64,000 nt of DNA from Acidobacteriota bacterium (GTDB lineage: Bacteria > Acidobacteriota > Terriglobia > Terriglobales > SCQP01). A program made the position numbers and the translations under genes. Shown in pieces: positions 16,460-25,136 of the stretch. The notes under the pieces were generated by a model. It did not search any database, was not told the origin of the DNA, and was given only the letters and a program-made list of their open reading frames with translations. Position 1 is the stretch's first letter. Every line of letters starts with the position of its first letter. The stretch lies in assembly GCA_027459505.1 (NCBI GenBank), contig DAIDIE010000035.1, positions 1-64,000 of the forward strand. The letters are read 5' to 3'.

Positions 16460-19222
16460 ATGAATACGGTGGAACCCCTCCTGGACATCGTTGATCGCGA
16501 TAGTGAGGTCCAGCACCTGCTGGCGGATCTCCTTCGTGCGGACACAGCGGCAACGGAGCCGTCATTGCCGCTGAGCCCTGAGGGCCGCGGCGAAAACGGC
16601 TGGCTCTCGCCCTGGCGGGATTGGTCCATGGCGATGGGCGAGTTGCTTGACGTACTGAACGGTAAACGAACGCATCCGCCCCAGCAATCCGCAGAAGGGC
16701 TGGTCCAGCCTGACTGCGCCGCGGCGCGAGCTCTGATGCTGCAAGGAGACTGGCGTGGCGCATGCGCGCGGCTGGAGCCTGTCACTGCCGCCGACCACGC
16801 CGGCCTCGATCCGCTGTCGCGCGGCTTGTTTTACCTTGTGCGGCTGCAGCCCGCAGTGGCGCTGCCCAGCCTGCAAACGGCCTGGGCGCAGATATCCGCA
16901 TTGAGTGACGCTGGAGAAACGAGCGGCGTTTCGCGCCTGCAGGCTCTCCATGCGCTGGTGCTTGGCCTTGTCTCCCTGCGGCATTGGTCCGAGGTGCTGG
17001 GCCTGCTGGAGCGCGAGTTTCCCGGCGGCGTCAGCACATGCCTGGGGCGGGCGAGCCTCAACGAGCAAGCAACAACGGGTGTTCCTGAAGGAATGGAACT
17101 TTATCGTCGTCTCCACCTGGCTACGATTTGGGAGTGGGCGTGCGGCGAAAACGGCAACATCAAGCTGGCTCAGCAAGTACACGGAGAACTCGAAGCCGCG
17201 TTGCGCAGGCGCACGGTCGACGCCCTCTCCGCGCCCGCGATCCGCATCCTGTTCGCACTGCGAGAGGCGTGGATGCTGGGCGGCCGGCGTGATTTCAAAG
17301 CCGCGCTGGAGAGGGCGACCTTTGCCCTGGAACTCTTGGGTGACGAGCCGGCCGACTCTGAGGCCGGCGGCCGGCTTGGCCTGGCAAAGTTGGCCCACAG
17401 CCTGCGCGCCACCTGCCTTAACCGCCTCGGCCGTTGGCGGGAGGCGGAGCAGGAGCACCTGCGGGCGCTGCGCATAAGCGAGCGCTTGTGGAAGCGGTAC
17501 CCGAGAACCACGTTGCGCGACATTGCTACCTGTCATAACAACTACGGCCTTTTCCTCATGCAGCAGCAGCGAACGGCGGAGGGATTGGAGCACCTGCGCG
17601 GCGTTCCTCAAAGGCTGCGAGCTATGCGCGAGGAGGCGCCGCAGCAACTCGATTTTTTCCCCACGGCGCTGCTCAACCTCAGTGAGGCGCAGGTGAAGGC
17701 GAACGACTTCCACTCCGCTTCCGCAACCGGGGAGGAAGCTGAGGCCGCCTTGCGCGATCTCTACGCCGCCGAACCGGAACGTTACCGGGCGCGCTACGGA
17801 ACCCTGCTGAGCAACCTGTGCACGCTCTACCTCAAAACCGGCGAACTGGAGAAGGCCGAGGCCAGCGGCAAGCAGGCCGTCGAGCTGCTGCGGGAGGCCG
17901 CCGCCAGCGATGCGCAAGCCCATGAGGCGACCCTGGCCAAGGCGCTGAACAACCTCGGCATGGTCTACAAGAAAACCGGCAAGCTGGAGGTGGCGCACGA
18001 GGCGATTGCCAGCGCGGTCACCATGGAGCGCGCTGATCACGGGGCCGCTGCTGGAACTGCGAATGGGGCTGAGACTGGCACACTGGCTGCCAAGCTCAAC
18101 AACCTCGCGCAAATGCGTGCCAAGCTGGGTCAGGACAGCGCGGCTGAGGCCGCCTACGAGGAGTCTCTCGCCCTCTACCGCAGCGCGATGCAGGAAAACC
18201 CGGAAAAGTATCGCTCGGAATTTGCGCTGCTGCTGAACAACTACGGCGCCTTTCTGAACAAACAAGGCTTGCACAAATCCGCCACGGCAATGCTCGACGA
18301 AGGCCTCCAGTTGTTGCGCCTCCAGGTTGTCCCGGCCAAGCCCAACAAGGCCAATCAGGCCAGTATGGTCCCGCTGCTGGTAAACCTCGCCGCCGTGCGC
18401 GGCGCCCAACAGCGCCCTCGCGAAGCGGTAAAGGTCTTGTCGGAGGCGGTTGCGCTCTTGCGTGATTTGTTGCCCGATAACCGCACCGGCTATGGCGACC
18501 AGTTGGCCACGGCGCTGGGTAACCTGTCCCAGCTGCACCGCAGGCTCAAGCAGCCAGTCCTGGCCGAGCAACTCTGGCAAGAGGGGCTGGAGCTGCGCCG
18601 TTCCCTTCCGCCCACCGCCGCCAACCGCCAACAGTTGGCCCTGCAATACCGCAATCACGGCTATCTCTGCCTGCGTTCCAAGCACTGGAAAGCGGCGGAA
18701 GCCAGCTTTCTGGCCGCCTTGCCGCTCGACCGCGAACTCTACTCCACAAGCATCGCCGCCTACGCCGCTGGCTTGGCTAACACCCTGGAAGGCCTCTCCC
18801 GCGTCTATCTTGCGGCCGCTCGCCTCTCCGAGGCCCGCGAATCATTGCTGGAGCTGTTGCGGATACGCCGCGAGTCCGCCGCCACCGGCGCCGTCCTCAA
18901 TCTCATCCGGTTACGTCAGACCCTGGAAATCGCGGTTTCCATCTACCAGCGCTCCCGCGATCCCAGGGGCGCGAGTGACGCCCGCGAGGAACATTTCCGC
19001 GTCTCGTTGCGCCTCATGCGCCGCCATCCCGCCGCCCGTGCTGCCGCTCGTGCTGCTTGGTTCTCCGGCCTCCGCCTCGGTGTGTGGCGCTTGCGTTGTG
19101 GAATGTGGAGTAGCGGTATGAAAACACTCGTCGCGATCACCGCCTTCTACCTGAAACACCGCACTAAGCCCCGCCGTCCCCCATCGTCGCGGAGCGACGC
19201 AACGGAGAAGAACCAGCGGTGA
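16460..19222 (+). CDS. Large tetratricopeptide-repeat protein (kinesin-light-chain-like)
   Basis: A 920-aa protein built almost wholly of 42-residue TPR units, for example LNNLGMVYKKTGKLEVAHEA, LLNNYGAFLNKQGLHKSA and LSNLCTLYLKTGELEKAEA. Such arrays are protein-protein scaffolds. There is no signal peptide, so it is probably cytoplasmic, unlike the exported TPR proteins later in the window. The C-terminus ends in a short hydrophobic stretch (GMKTLVAITAFYL) that could touch a membrane, then a basic tail. An in-frame TTG at 16433 would add nine residues; ATG 16460 is preferred, though neither has a strong SD. It converges on the glycosidase gene, with a hairpin between them. Confidence 0.85.
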   Translation: MNTVEPLLDIVDRDSEVQHLLADLLRADTAATEPSLPLSPEGRGENGWLSPWRDWSMAMGELLDVLNGKRTHPPQQSAEGLVQPDCAAARALMLQGDWRGACARLEPVTAADHAGLDPLSRGLFYLVRLQPAVALPSLQTAWAQISALSDAGETSGVSRLQALHALVLGLVSLRHWSEVLGLLEREFPGGVSTCLGRASLNEQATTGVPEGMELYRRLHLATIWEWACGENGNIKLAQQVHGELEAALRRRTVDALSAPAIRILFALREAWMLGGRRDFKAALERATFALELLGDEPADSEAGGRLGLAKLAHSLRATCLNRLGRWREAEQEHLRALRISERLWKRYPRTTLRDIATCHNNYGLFLMQQQRTAEGLEHLRGVPQRLRAMREEAPQQLDFFPTALLNLSEAQVKANDFHSASATGEEAEAALRDLYAAEPERYRARYGTLLSNLCTLYLKTGELEKAEASGKQAVELLREAAASDAQAHEATLAKALNNLGMVYKKTGKLEVAHEAIASAVTMERADHGAAAGTANGAETGTLAAKLNNLAQMRAKLGQDSAAEAAYEESLALYRSAMQENPEKYRSEFALLLNNYGAFLNKQGLHKSATAMLDEGLQLLRLQVVPAKPNKANQASMVPLLVNLAAVRGAQQRPREAVKVLSEAVALLRDLLPDNRTGYGDQLATALGNLSQLHRRLKQPVLAEQLWQEGLELRRSLPPTAANRQQLALQYRNHGYLCLRSKHWKAAEASFLAALPLDRELYSTSIAAYAAGLANTLEGLSRVYLAAARLSEARESLLELLRIRRESAATGAVLNLIRLRQTLEIAVSIYQRSRDPRGASDAREEHFRVSLRLMRRHPAARAAARAAWFSGLRLGVWRLRCGMWSSGMKTLVAITAFYLKHRTKPRRPPSSRSDATEKNQR

Positions 19223-19356
19223 AACCGCTGGCCGGCCGCGACAAAAACAGACCACGTGGCGGAGCCACGCACGGATGAAACCGCATGCGACATCGCCGGG
19301 CCGCCCACGCAAACTCACACCCAAAACATAGCCAGCAATGGAAAACACTCGTGTGC

Positions 19357-19383
19357 CCCACTCAACGTCTTTCGTTGAGTGGG
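19357..19383. terminator. Hairpin between convergent genes
   Basis: Perfect 11-bp stem CCCACTCAACG (19357-19367) and CGTTGAGTGGG (19373-19383) with a five-base loop TCTTT. There is no T tract, so it may stall or protect transcripts rather than act as a classical intrinsic terminator. It sits between the convergent TPR and glycosidase genes. Confidence 0.55.
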
Positions 19384-19475
19384 CGCCGCCGAAGTAGGGT
19401 GCAAGCGTCTGAGCTTGGCCCAACCGCCTGCCTCTTCACCACCGCCTACCGGCCACCCACCGCACTCCCCTCCAA

Positions 19476-21311
19476 CTACCAGCGCAGACGAATCAGCGAC
19501 AGGCCGGGACAGTCGAGGGAAAGCCGCAGACGTAGCTTGCCTTGCGCAGTCTTGCGCCAGCCCGGCGAGTGCAACAGCGCCAGCACGCTCGCTTGCCGCA
19601 GCCTCCAAAGCTGCGCTGCATTGGGATGCGCGGGCCGCCCCATACGTTTCCACGCGGTGTAGGGATTGCTGTGGTGGCGATCGATGCGGAACTGCTCCAG
19701 GCGAACAGCCGCGGCAGGTAGCCCGCTGAAGTTCACTTGCACCGTCCGGGGAGGCATTCCCGCGCGTTCATCGGCGTAGTTCCACACCAGGACGTCGATC
19801 TCGCGGCCATCACGGGTGGCGATGCCGTCAATATCGTCGCGCCCCGGCGGCACGCCATTTTGCACCAGCGCCGGCAGCGGCACTGCTCCCGGGCTGTTGA
19901 ACTTCAGCCGTTCGGGGCCGAGCAGGCCGAGCATGCGGAAGCCGTTCAGCACGGGGAGATCGATTCCGTTGGTGGCCAACTGGCGCAGCCCGGAAAAGTA
20001 GGGCAAACCGTCGAATTCGAACGCCCATGTTACCGAGGTCTCGCAGCGCACATGATCGCGGCGAGCCAGAGCGGTGATGGCCTTGATGATGGTGACGTTA
20101 TAGGCGGGGTAGATGGATCCGTTTCTATAGTCCACGCGAGGGTCGCTGGCGGGTGTGCAGGCGGCGCAGCCGTCCGGATCGTCCTCGCCCAGGATGACCG
20201 GAAGGTTGTGAAAGCGGTGCGAGGCGGCAACGATCTTGAAGCCCTCGTCGATGGCCTGCAGTTGGGCGGCGATGCCCATGCGCTGGCGTCCGTTGTCGAT
20301 CGAGGGCGCGCCCTTGGGATGAAAGCTGATGAAATCCAGGGGCGCGCCGCGCCCGCCGGTGGCGGCGTTGCGTCCGCGGGCGCAATGCGCCAGAAAGGCT
20401 TTCAAAAACTGTTGCGCCCGAGGCGAGTTCGGGCCGGTCGTTTCCGGTCCGCCGAGGACCGCACCGGGGATGGCGCGCCGCAATCCGGCGGCGCTGTAAT
20501 CGTAGAGTTTGAAGTACTCTTGCGCGCTGCCATGCCAGTAGCCAATGTCGGGCTCGTTCCATACTTCCCAGCGCCAGCGCGAAACCGCGGCCAGCCCGTA
20601 GCGCCGGCGGAAGTGTTGGGCCACCGCGTACACCAGGTCCTCCCACTTGCGATAACTCTTCGGCGGATAGCTCCAGCCGGTAAACAGCGGCCCCTTGGGA
20701 AAATGATGGGCATAGGGATGCGGATGGGTCGAGAGCGCCTCGGGCATGAAGCCCAACTCGACTTCGGGAACGACTCCGGTGCGCCGATAGGTATCGAAAA
20801 TCCCGTCGAGGATAGCCCAATGGTAAACGGGCCGGCCATGGGCGTCTTCGCTGTAGACGCCAGTCGAGCCCCACTTCAGGCGTGCGTGCCCGTTACCCGA
20901 AGTGAACAGGTTGTGGGTGCGGATGTAAACGGGCGCAGCGGTCAGCTCCGCGAGCTCGCGCAGCAGCTTGCGGCCGTTGGCCCCAGTGGTGTAATTGGGC
21001 TCGTCGTAGCCAAAGCCGTTCATAACCGGCTGCCAGGTTCCGGCGCCGTGGGAAGCATCGACAGAAACGATCACCGGCGCGCCCACAGATGCGGTTGCAG
21101 GGGTGACCGCGGACGGGATCCCGGGGGCGCTCCTGGGCGCAATCACAGGCGCAGTCCCGGGCGCGATTATAGTCGCGTGCGGTGGAGCGCCCGCTGCCTG
21201 TGCCCCAGCCCGGCCGGCGCCCGCAAATGCTGGCATCATGGCAACGGCGATAGGAAAGAGAATGGCAACGCGCCTGATGACCCGTCCGGCAACCCGCATG
21301 GCAACTGACAT
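19476..21311 (-). CDS. Exported glycoside hydrolase, GH39-like
   Basis: A 611-aa exported protein with a signal peptide (VAILFPIAVAMMPAFAGAG) and a Pro/Ala-rich low-complexity stretch before a TIM-barrel-like region. WEVWNEPDIGYW places a candidate acid/base Glu at residue 253, matching the clan GH-A/GH39 pattern; LPVILGEDDPDG puts a candidate nucleophile Glu at 376. DFISFHPKG and the C-terminal beta domain (IDVLVWNYAD, VQVNFSGLP) also fit GH39 beta-xylosidase-type proteins. The substrate is not determined by sequence; related clan A families are possible. I start at Met 21311 because the signal peptide begins there; the longer frame to 21449 has no support. No SD is seen for either. Confidence 0.8.
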   Translation of the reverse strand: MSVAMRVAGRVIRRVAILFPIAVAMMPAFAGAGRAGAQAAGAPPHATIIAPGTAPVIAPRSAPGIPSAVTPATASVGAPVIVSVDASHGAGTWQPVMNGFGYDEPNYTTGANGRKLLRELAELTAAPVYIRTHNLFTSGNGHARLKWGSTGVYSEDAHGRPVYHWAILDGIFDTYRRTGVVPEVELGFMPEALSTHPHPYAHHFPKGPLFTGWSYPPKSYRKWEDLVYAVAQHFRRRYGLAAVSRWRWEVWNEPDIGYWHGSAQEYFKLYDYSAAGLRRAIPGAVLGGPETTGPNSPRAQQFLKAFLAHCARGRNAATGGRGAPLDFISFHPKGAPSIDNGRQRMGIAAQLQAIDEGFKIVAASHRFHNLPVILGEDDPDGCAACTPASDPRVDYRNGSIYPAYNVTIIKAITALARRDHVRCETSVTWAFEFDGLPYFSGLRQLATNGIDLPVLNGFRMLGLLGPERLKFNSPGAVPLPALVQNGVPPGRDDIDGIATRDGREIDVLVWNYADERAGMPPRTVQVNFSGLPAAAVRLEQFRIDRHHSNPYTAWKRMGRPAHPNAAQLWRLRQASVLALLHSPGWRKTAQGKLRLRLSLDCPGLSLIRLRW

Positions 21312-21512
21312 GGTTAACAGTGTAGTTCGATCCCTGAAGCCCGCATCTCCGGAATGAATGTGACTGCTGCGCACAGCGCGGCAGCCCGCGTATGCCGGGT
21401 CAACGCACGCTAGCAAGCCGCATCGGGGCGCAGGCCCCGATGCGAGCAATCCGGAGGCTCCACGGCCACTGCTTGCACCCCTTTTTGACAGGACAGCTTA
21501 CACTGAAGAACC

Positions 21513-22562
21513 GTGACCAACACCTCGACTCCGGGTTTTCTGCGCTGCTACTGGAATCCGCGTCCGGCCATCCTCCTGGGGGCGGCCGCGGGCCTGTGCC
21601 TCCGCCTGCTGATGGGTTCGGTTCACACCGTCACCTATGCGGCTGGATTGGTCCTGACGGTGGGCTTCCTGGCCTTCGGACCCTTCGCGGTTGGCTATCT
21701 CACCGTGGCCCAGACAGACCCCCAAATATCCCGGCGGGTCTGGTACTGGATCTTTGCCCCCTGGCTCTCGCTGACGATCGCGGGCGCGGTGACGGCGGTG
21801 TTGAACCTGGAAGGCGCAATCTGCATTGTCTTCGCGCTGCCAATTGCATTCTTTTTCGGCAGCCTGGGCGGAATCGCCGCTGGATTGGTCGCGCGCCGCG
21901 CACGCCGCCGTCAATCGGTAATCACCTGCTGCGTGTTGCTCCTGCCGCTGGTAAGTGGCGCGGGGGAGGCTCGCCGGAATCCACCAGGCGAGATCCGAAC
22001 CGTGCACACGGAAATCGTGATCCATGCGCCCGCCGCGGTCGTCTGGCGGCACATTGAGCGTGTTCGCCCAATCTCACGCGCGGAATTGCCGCGCACCTGG
22101 GTACAGGAGATCGGCTTTCCCCGTCCGATCGAGGCAACGCTCTCGTATGAGGGAGTCGGTGGCGTCAGGCATGCCAGCTTCGCACGCGGGCTGCTGTTCG
22201 TGGAGACGATCACGACCTGGCAGCCGGACCGCGATCTGGCCTTCACCATTCATGCGGCGAAGATTCCGCGCACCACGTTGGACGAGCATGCCACCATTGG
22301 CGGCCCCTACTTTGATGTCCTTACCGGGGAGTACCGTTTAAGCCCACTGAGAGACGGAAGCACGCTCCTGCTCCTCACCAGCCGCGAGCGCCTGTCCACG
22401 GATTTGAATCCATACGCCGGCGCCTGGACCGACGCGGTGATGCGCTCGATTCAGAGCACCATTCTGCAAGTCATCCGCCATCGCTGCGAAGCCGCCACTC
22501 CCGTCTTAGAACCGTCAGCTCGCCACGTCCCGCCCCCAATCGCGCGGCGGCGCACGGATTAA
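21513..22562 (+). CDS. Membrane protein with C-terminal SRPBCC (START-like) domain
   Basis: A 349-aa protein starting at GTG 21513. Residues about 15-150 hold four hydrophobic segments (AILLGAAAGLCLRLL, AAGLVLTVGFLAFGPF, IFAPWLSLTIAGAVTAV, VFALPIAFFFGSLGGIAAG). The soluble part (about 165-330) begins with TEIVIHAPAAVVWRHIE, the usual first strand and helix of SRPBCC/polyketide-cyclase-like hydrophobic-ligand-binding folds, and continues with FVETITTWQPDRDLAFTI and STLLLLTSRERL. The combination is found in uncharacterised membrane proteins; the ligand is unknown. It is divergent from the glycosidase gene. Confidence 0.75.
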   Translation: MTNTSTPGFLRCYWNPRPAILLGAAAGLCLRLLMGSVHTVTYAAGLVLTVGFLAFGPFAVGYLTVAQTDPQISRRVWYWIFAPWLSLTIAGAVTAVLNLEGAICIVFALPIAFFFGSLGGIAAGLVARRARRRQSVITCCVLLLPLVSGAGEARRNPPGEIRTVHTEIVIHAPAAVVWRHIERVRPISRAELPRTWVQEIGFPRPIEATLSYEGVGGVRHASFARGLLFVETITTWQPDRDLAFTIHAAKIPRTTLDEHATIGGPYFDVLTGEYRLSPLRDGSTLLLLTSRERLSTDLNPYAGAWTDAVMRSIQSTILQVIRHRCEAATPVLEPSARHVPPPIARRRTD

Positions 22563-22575
22563 CCAAGCATGAATG

Positions 22576-22612
22576 TCGAACTCGAAAGCAGTTGGACTCG
22601 GCCCTGGCTCGT
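22576..22612. repeat. Dispersed repeat R1, short fragment C
   Basis: TCGAACTCGAAAGCAGTT and GACTCGGCCCTGGCTCGT match the end of R1 copy B (37196-37409) with one mismatch. It lies right after the SRPBCC gene stop. Confidence 0.7.
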
Positions 22613-22741
22613 AAAGCTAGCATCCCCAGGATCCCCAAATCCTTGAAACAAGACGCCAAAGAGAAAGCCCGAATCTCTGAGCATCTCGTTTTAGCGGGAT
22701 AGCCGCAACCCTAACCCGGCATCGCGGCCGCAGCCCCAATC

Positions 22742-23041
22742 ATGATCCTGACCACCGTCGCCATCGCCGATCCCGGCTTCTCGCGCTTCAGCGGTTGGCT
22801 CTGGCCTTATGAGCCGCAGTCGATCCCCGTCTGGTTCTTCTGGGTCTTCTACGGCAACGTTCTAATGGTCCTCCTCATGGCTGCGTGGGACTGGTACAGG
22901 GGGCGCCTGATGCGCCAGTTTGTTCTCGGCGCCGGCTGCCTCCTCGCCGCCGTATTCACCGCCACCCTGCTCTACTTCTGGAGTCCGTGGAAAAGCGCTT
23001 CGACCAACTGGATCATCGCTCTTTCGAAACACTTCGTCTGA
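22742..23041 (+). CDS. Small membrane protein, family not recognised
   Basis: A 99-aa product with two clear hydrophobic segments (IPVWFFWVFYGNVLMVLLMAAWD and FVLGAGCLLAAVFTATLLYFW) joined by a basic loop (YRGRLMRQ), and aromatic residues at the membrane edges. Such composition is unlikely by chance, so I keep it as a gene. There is no convincing SD before ATG 22742. The neighbours (SRPBCC membrane protein and DinB-like protein) give no functional clue. Confidence 0.55.
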   Translation: MILTTVAIADPGFSRFSGWLWPYEPQSIPVWFFWVFYGNVLMVLLMAAWDWYRGRLMRQFVLGAGCLLAAVFTATLLYFWSPWKSASTNWIIALSKHFV

Positions 23042-23173
23042 GGCGTGAGACACGGAGCTCGTCCACGGCAAATAACGGTCAGCGGTGAAGCCAGTGAACC
23101 CCGTGGATGATCAACACCTCAAGACCGCGCGATACTGGGACCTGAGCTAGTCTTCGCTGGCGAGGAAAATTTC

Positions 23174-23692
23174 GTGAATCCCAACGAATCAGCGGCGCAA
23201 TCAGCCGACACCTTAGTTCTCTCGCAACAGGTTCAAATGGTGCGGGCTGTGATCGCAACGAATTTGAACGGCATCTCGCATCCCGAGAGCCTGATCCAGC
23301 CGAGGCCCGCGGGCAATTGCCTCAACTGGGTCATTGGCCACCTGCTGTGCACGTATGACAAGGTGCTGCCGCTTTTAGGCGAAGAGCCTGTGTATGCCGG
23401 AAAACTTCAGGAACTCTATGACCGAGGTACTCCGGCCTTGAGCGACGCCAGCCCGGCCCTCCCTTTAGATGAACTCCTGCGGGGCCTGAATATGGCCTCC
23501 GAGCGCGTCCAAGCCGGCTTGCGGCGGCTGTCGCCCGCACGGCTCGCCGAACCCGCTCCGTTTTCGCCCACCAACAACCCGCGGGAGACCGTGGGCACAC
23601 TGCTCGCAACACTATTGTTTCACCAGGCCTACCACGCCGGTCAGACTGGCCTGTTGCGCCGGCTCGCCGGCAAGCAAGGCGCCATAGCGTAA
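23174..23692 (+). CDS. DinB-like four-helix protein
   Basis: A 172-aa protein of the DinB/YfiT-like superfamily, four-helix bundles that bind a metal through three His and often act as thiol-dependent enzymes. Visible features: NCLNWVIGHLL (metal His on helix 2), a second conserved stretch with ETVGTLLATLLFHQAYHAGQ containing the HxxYHxGQ-type pair of His on the last helix, and the closing GLLRRLAG. The start is GTG 23174 with AGGA eight bases upstream. The specific substrate or partner thiol is unknown. Confidence 0.8.
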   Translation: MNPNESAAQSADTLVLSQQVQMVRAVIATNLNGISHPESLIQPRPAGNCLNWVIGHLLCTYDKVLPLLGEEPVYAGKLQELYDRGTPALSDASPALPLDELLRGLNMASERVQAGLRRLSPARLAEPAPFSPTNNPRETVGTLLATLLFHQAYHAGQTGLLRRLAGKQGAIA

Positions 23693-23846
23693 GGAGCGCG
23701 CCGCCGAGTCCTCTCCTTGCAAAGAAATGATCAGGAGATCGCCCATTGCTATCCCTCCGGAAACTGTCGCCCCCGCCGGCGGATCAAAAACAAGGGGAAG
23801 GATGCGAGTCCGAATTGCGGCATCCGGAAACTCCAGTGGCGCCGCG

Positions 23847-23872
23847 CACCGAGGCGGGTGGAATATAAGCGG
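23847..23872. repeat. Dispersed repeat R1, short fragment E
   Basis: CACCGAGGCGGGTGGAATA followed by TAAGCGG matches the terminal segment of R1 copies A and B (CACCGAAGCGGGTGGAATA...) with about two mismatches. It lies directly before the stop of the ketosynthase gene. Confidence 0.5.
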
Positions 23873-23882
23873 ACCCCGCCGC

Positions 23883-25130
23883 TTACTCCGCCTGTGCCAC
23901 CACCAGGGCGGAGTTCTTCGAACCAAACCCGATGCAGTTGCACAGCGCGTACTGAAACGCATGCGGACGAGCTTGGTGCGGCACGTAATCGAGATCGCAG
24001 TCGGGGTCGGCCCGTTCCAGGTTAATCGTGGGAGGAACGATCTGCTCGCGCAGCGCCAACAACGTCTCCGCCAGCCCGGCCGCTCCGGACGCCCCTTGCG
24101 GATGTCCAATCATGGACTTCAACGCCGACATGGGCAGCCGTTCCGCCCCCGCGCCAAAGGCCAGCTTCACCGCGCGCGTTTCGATGCGGTCGTTCAACAC
24201 GGTGGAGGTGCCATGCAGGTTGATGTAGCCAATCGCGCTGCTGGGCAGGGCCGCGTCCGCTAGCGCCATGCCCATGGCGCGCGCCGGCTCCTCGCCCGAT
24301 TCTTCCAGGCGTACGCGGTGAAAGGCCTCGCAGGTTGAACCGTAGCCGGCAATTTCCCCGTAGATACGGGCGCCGCGGGCGCGCGCGTGTTCGTACTCCT
24401 CCAGCACAAACATCCAGGCGCCCTCGCCCAGAACGAAACCATCTCGGTCGGCGGAGAAGGGCCGCGACGCCCGCTCGGGATCATGGTTCCGCAGCGACAG
24501 GATCTTCATCAGGCAAAAGCCGCGCAGGATCAGGGGGGCGACGGGAGCGTCCGCGCCGCCGCACAGCACCATGTCCACGCCCCCTTGCTGGATCTGCAAA
24601 CGGGCGTAGTTGATGGCGTCCGTCGAAGAGGTACACCCGGTCGAGACCAGATGGCTGAAGCCCCGCAGTCCAAAGCGCATCGAGATCTCACTCGCCAAGG
24701 TTCCCGAAGTTGACGAGGGAATGGTGTAAACGCTGCAGCGCTTCTCGTGTCCTGCGAAGTAGGTGCTGAACTGGCGCTCGACAAACTCCAGCGCCCCGCC
24801 ACCGCTGCCCAGCAGCACTCCGATCCGCCGCCGCTCCTCAATTGAGAGTCGCTCCGTTTCCACGCCGGCGTCGCGGAGAGCCTCGGCGGAGGCGGACAGC
24901 GCCAACGGCACCGTTCGGCTCACATGAGGAAGGTCGCGTTCGTCCATGAATTGCCCCGGATCGAAACCTTCGATGTAACCGGCGAAGGTGACCGGAACGC
25001 GCTGCTCCTCAAGTGCCGAGAGGCGGCGTACGCCGCTGCGACCGGCGCGGCAGGCCGTCCAGAAGGCCTCGCGTCCCATGCCGTTGGGACTCATGGCGCC
25101 AATGCCGGTAATGACTGCGCGTCTCGTCAT
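23883..25130 (-). CDS. Beta-ketoacyl-ACP synthase, FabF/KAS II type
   Basis: Condensing enzyme of fatty acid or polyketide chain extension. The 415-aa protein has the thiolase fold with the full KAS catalytic set: Cys166 (STGCTSSTDAIN), His306 (LHGTSTVLNDRIE), Lys338 (SALKSMIGH) and His343 (GHPQGASGA). The glycine-rich C-terminus is present, though CNCIGFGSKNSALV reads with Lys-Asn where housekeeping FabF has GFGGTNA. No acyl carrier protein or other fab gene is next to it; instead it starts 6 bases after the pncB stop, so the two are probably cotranscribed and coupled. It may be an accessory KAS for a special lipid or secondary product rather than the essential FabF. Confidence 0.88.
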   Translation of the reverse strand: MTRRAVITGIGAMSPNGMGREAFWTACRAGRSGVRRLSALEEQRVPVTFAGYIEGFDPGQFMDERDLPHVSRTVPLALSASAEALRDAGVETERLSIEERRRIGVLLGSGGGALEFVERQFSTYFAGHEKRCSVYTIPSSTSGTLASEISMRFGLRGFSHLVSTGCTSSTDAINYARLQIQQGGVDMVLCGGADAPVAPLILRGFCLMKILSLRNHDPERASRPFSADRDGFVLGEGAWMFVLEEYEHARARGARIYGEIAGYGSTCEAFHRVRLEESGEEPARAMGMALADAALPSSAIGYINLHGTSTVLNDRIETRAVKLAFGAGAERLPMSALKSMIGHPQGASGAAGLAETLLALREQIVPPTINLERADPDCDLDYVPHQARPHAFQYALCNCIGFGSKNSALVVAQAE

Positions 25131-25136
25131 CGTTCA

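Noticed and set aside
16562-18685. 707-codon minus-strand frame across the TPR gene
   Set aside because: It is antisense to a well-supported TPR array and has no family motif or ribosome site. High GC gives long antisense frames.
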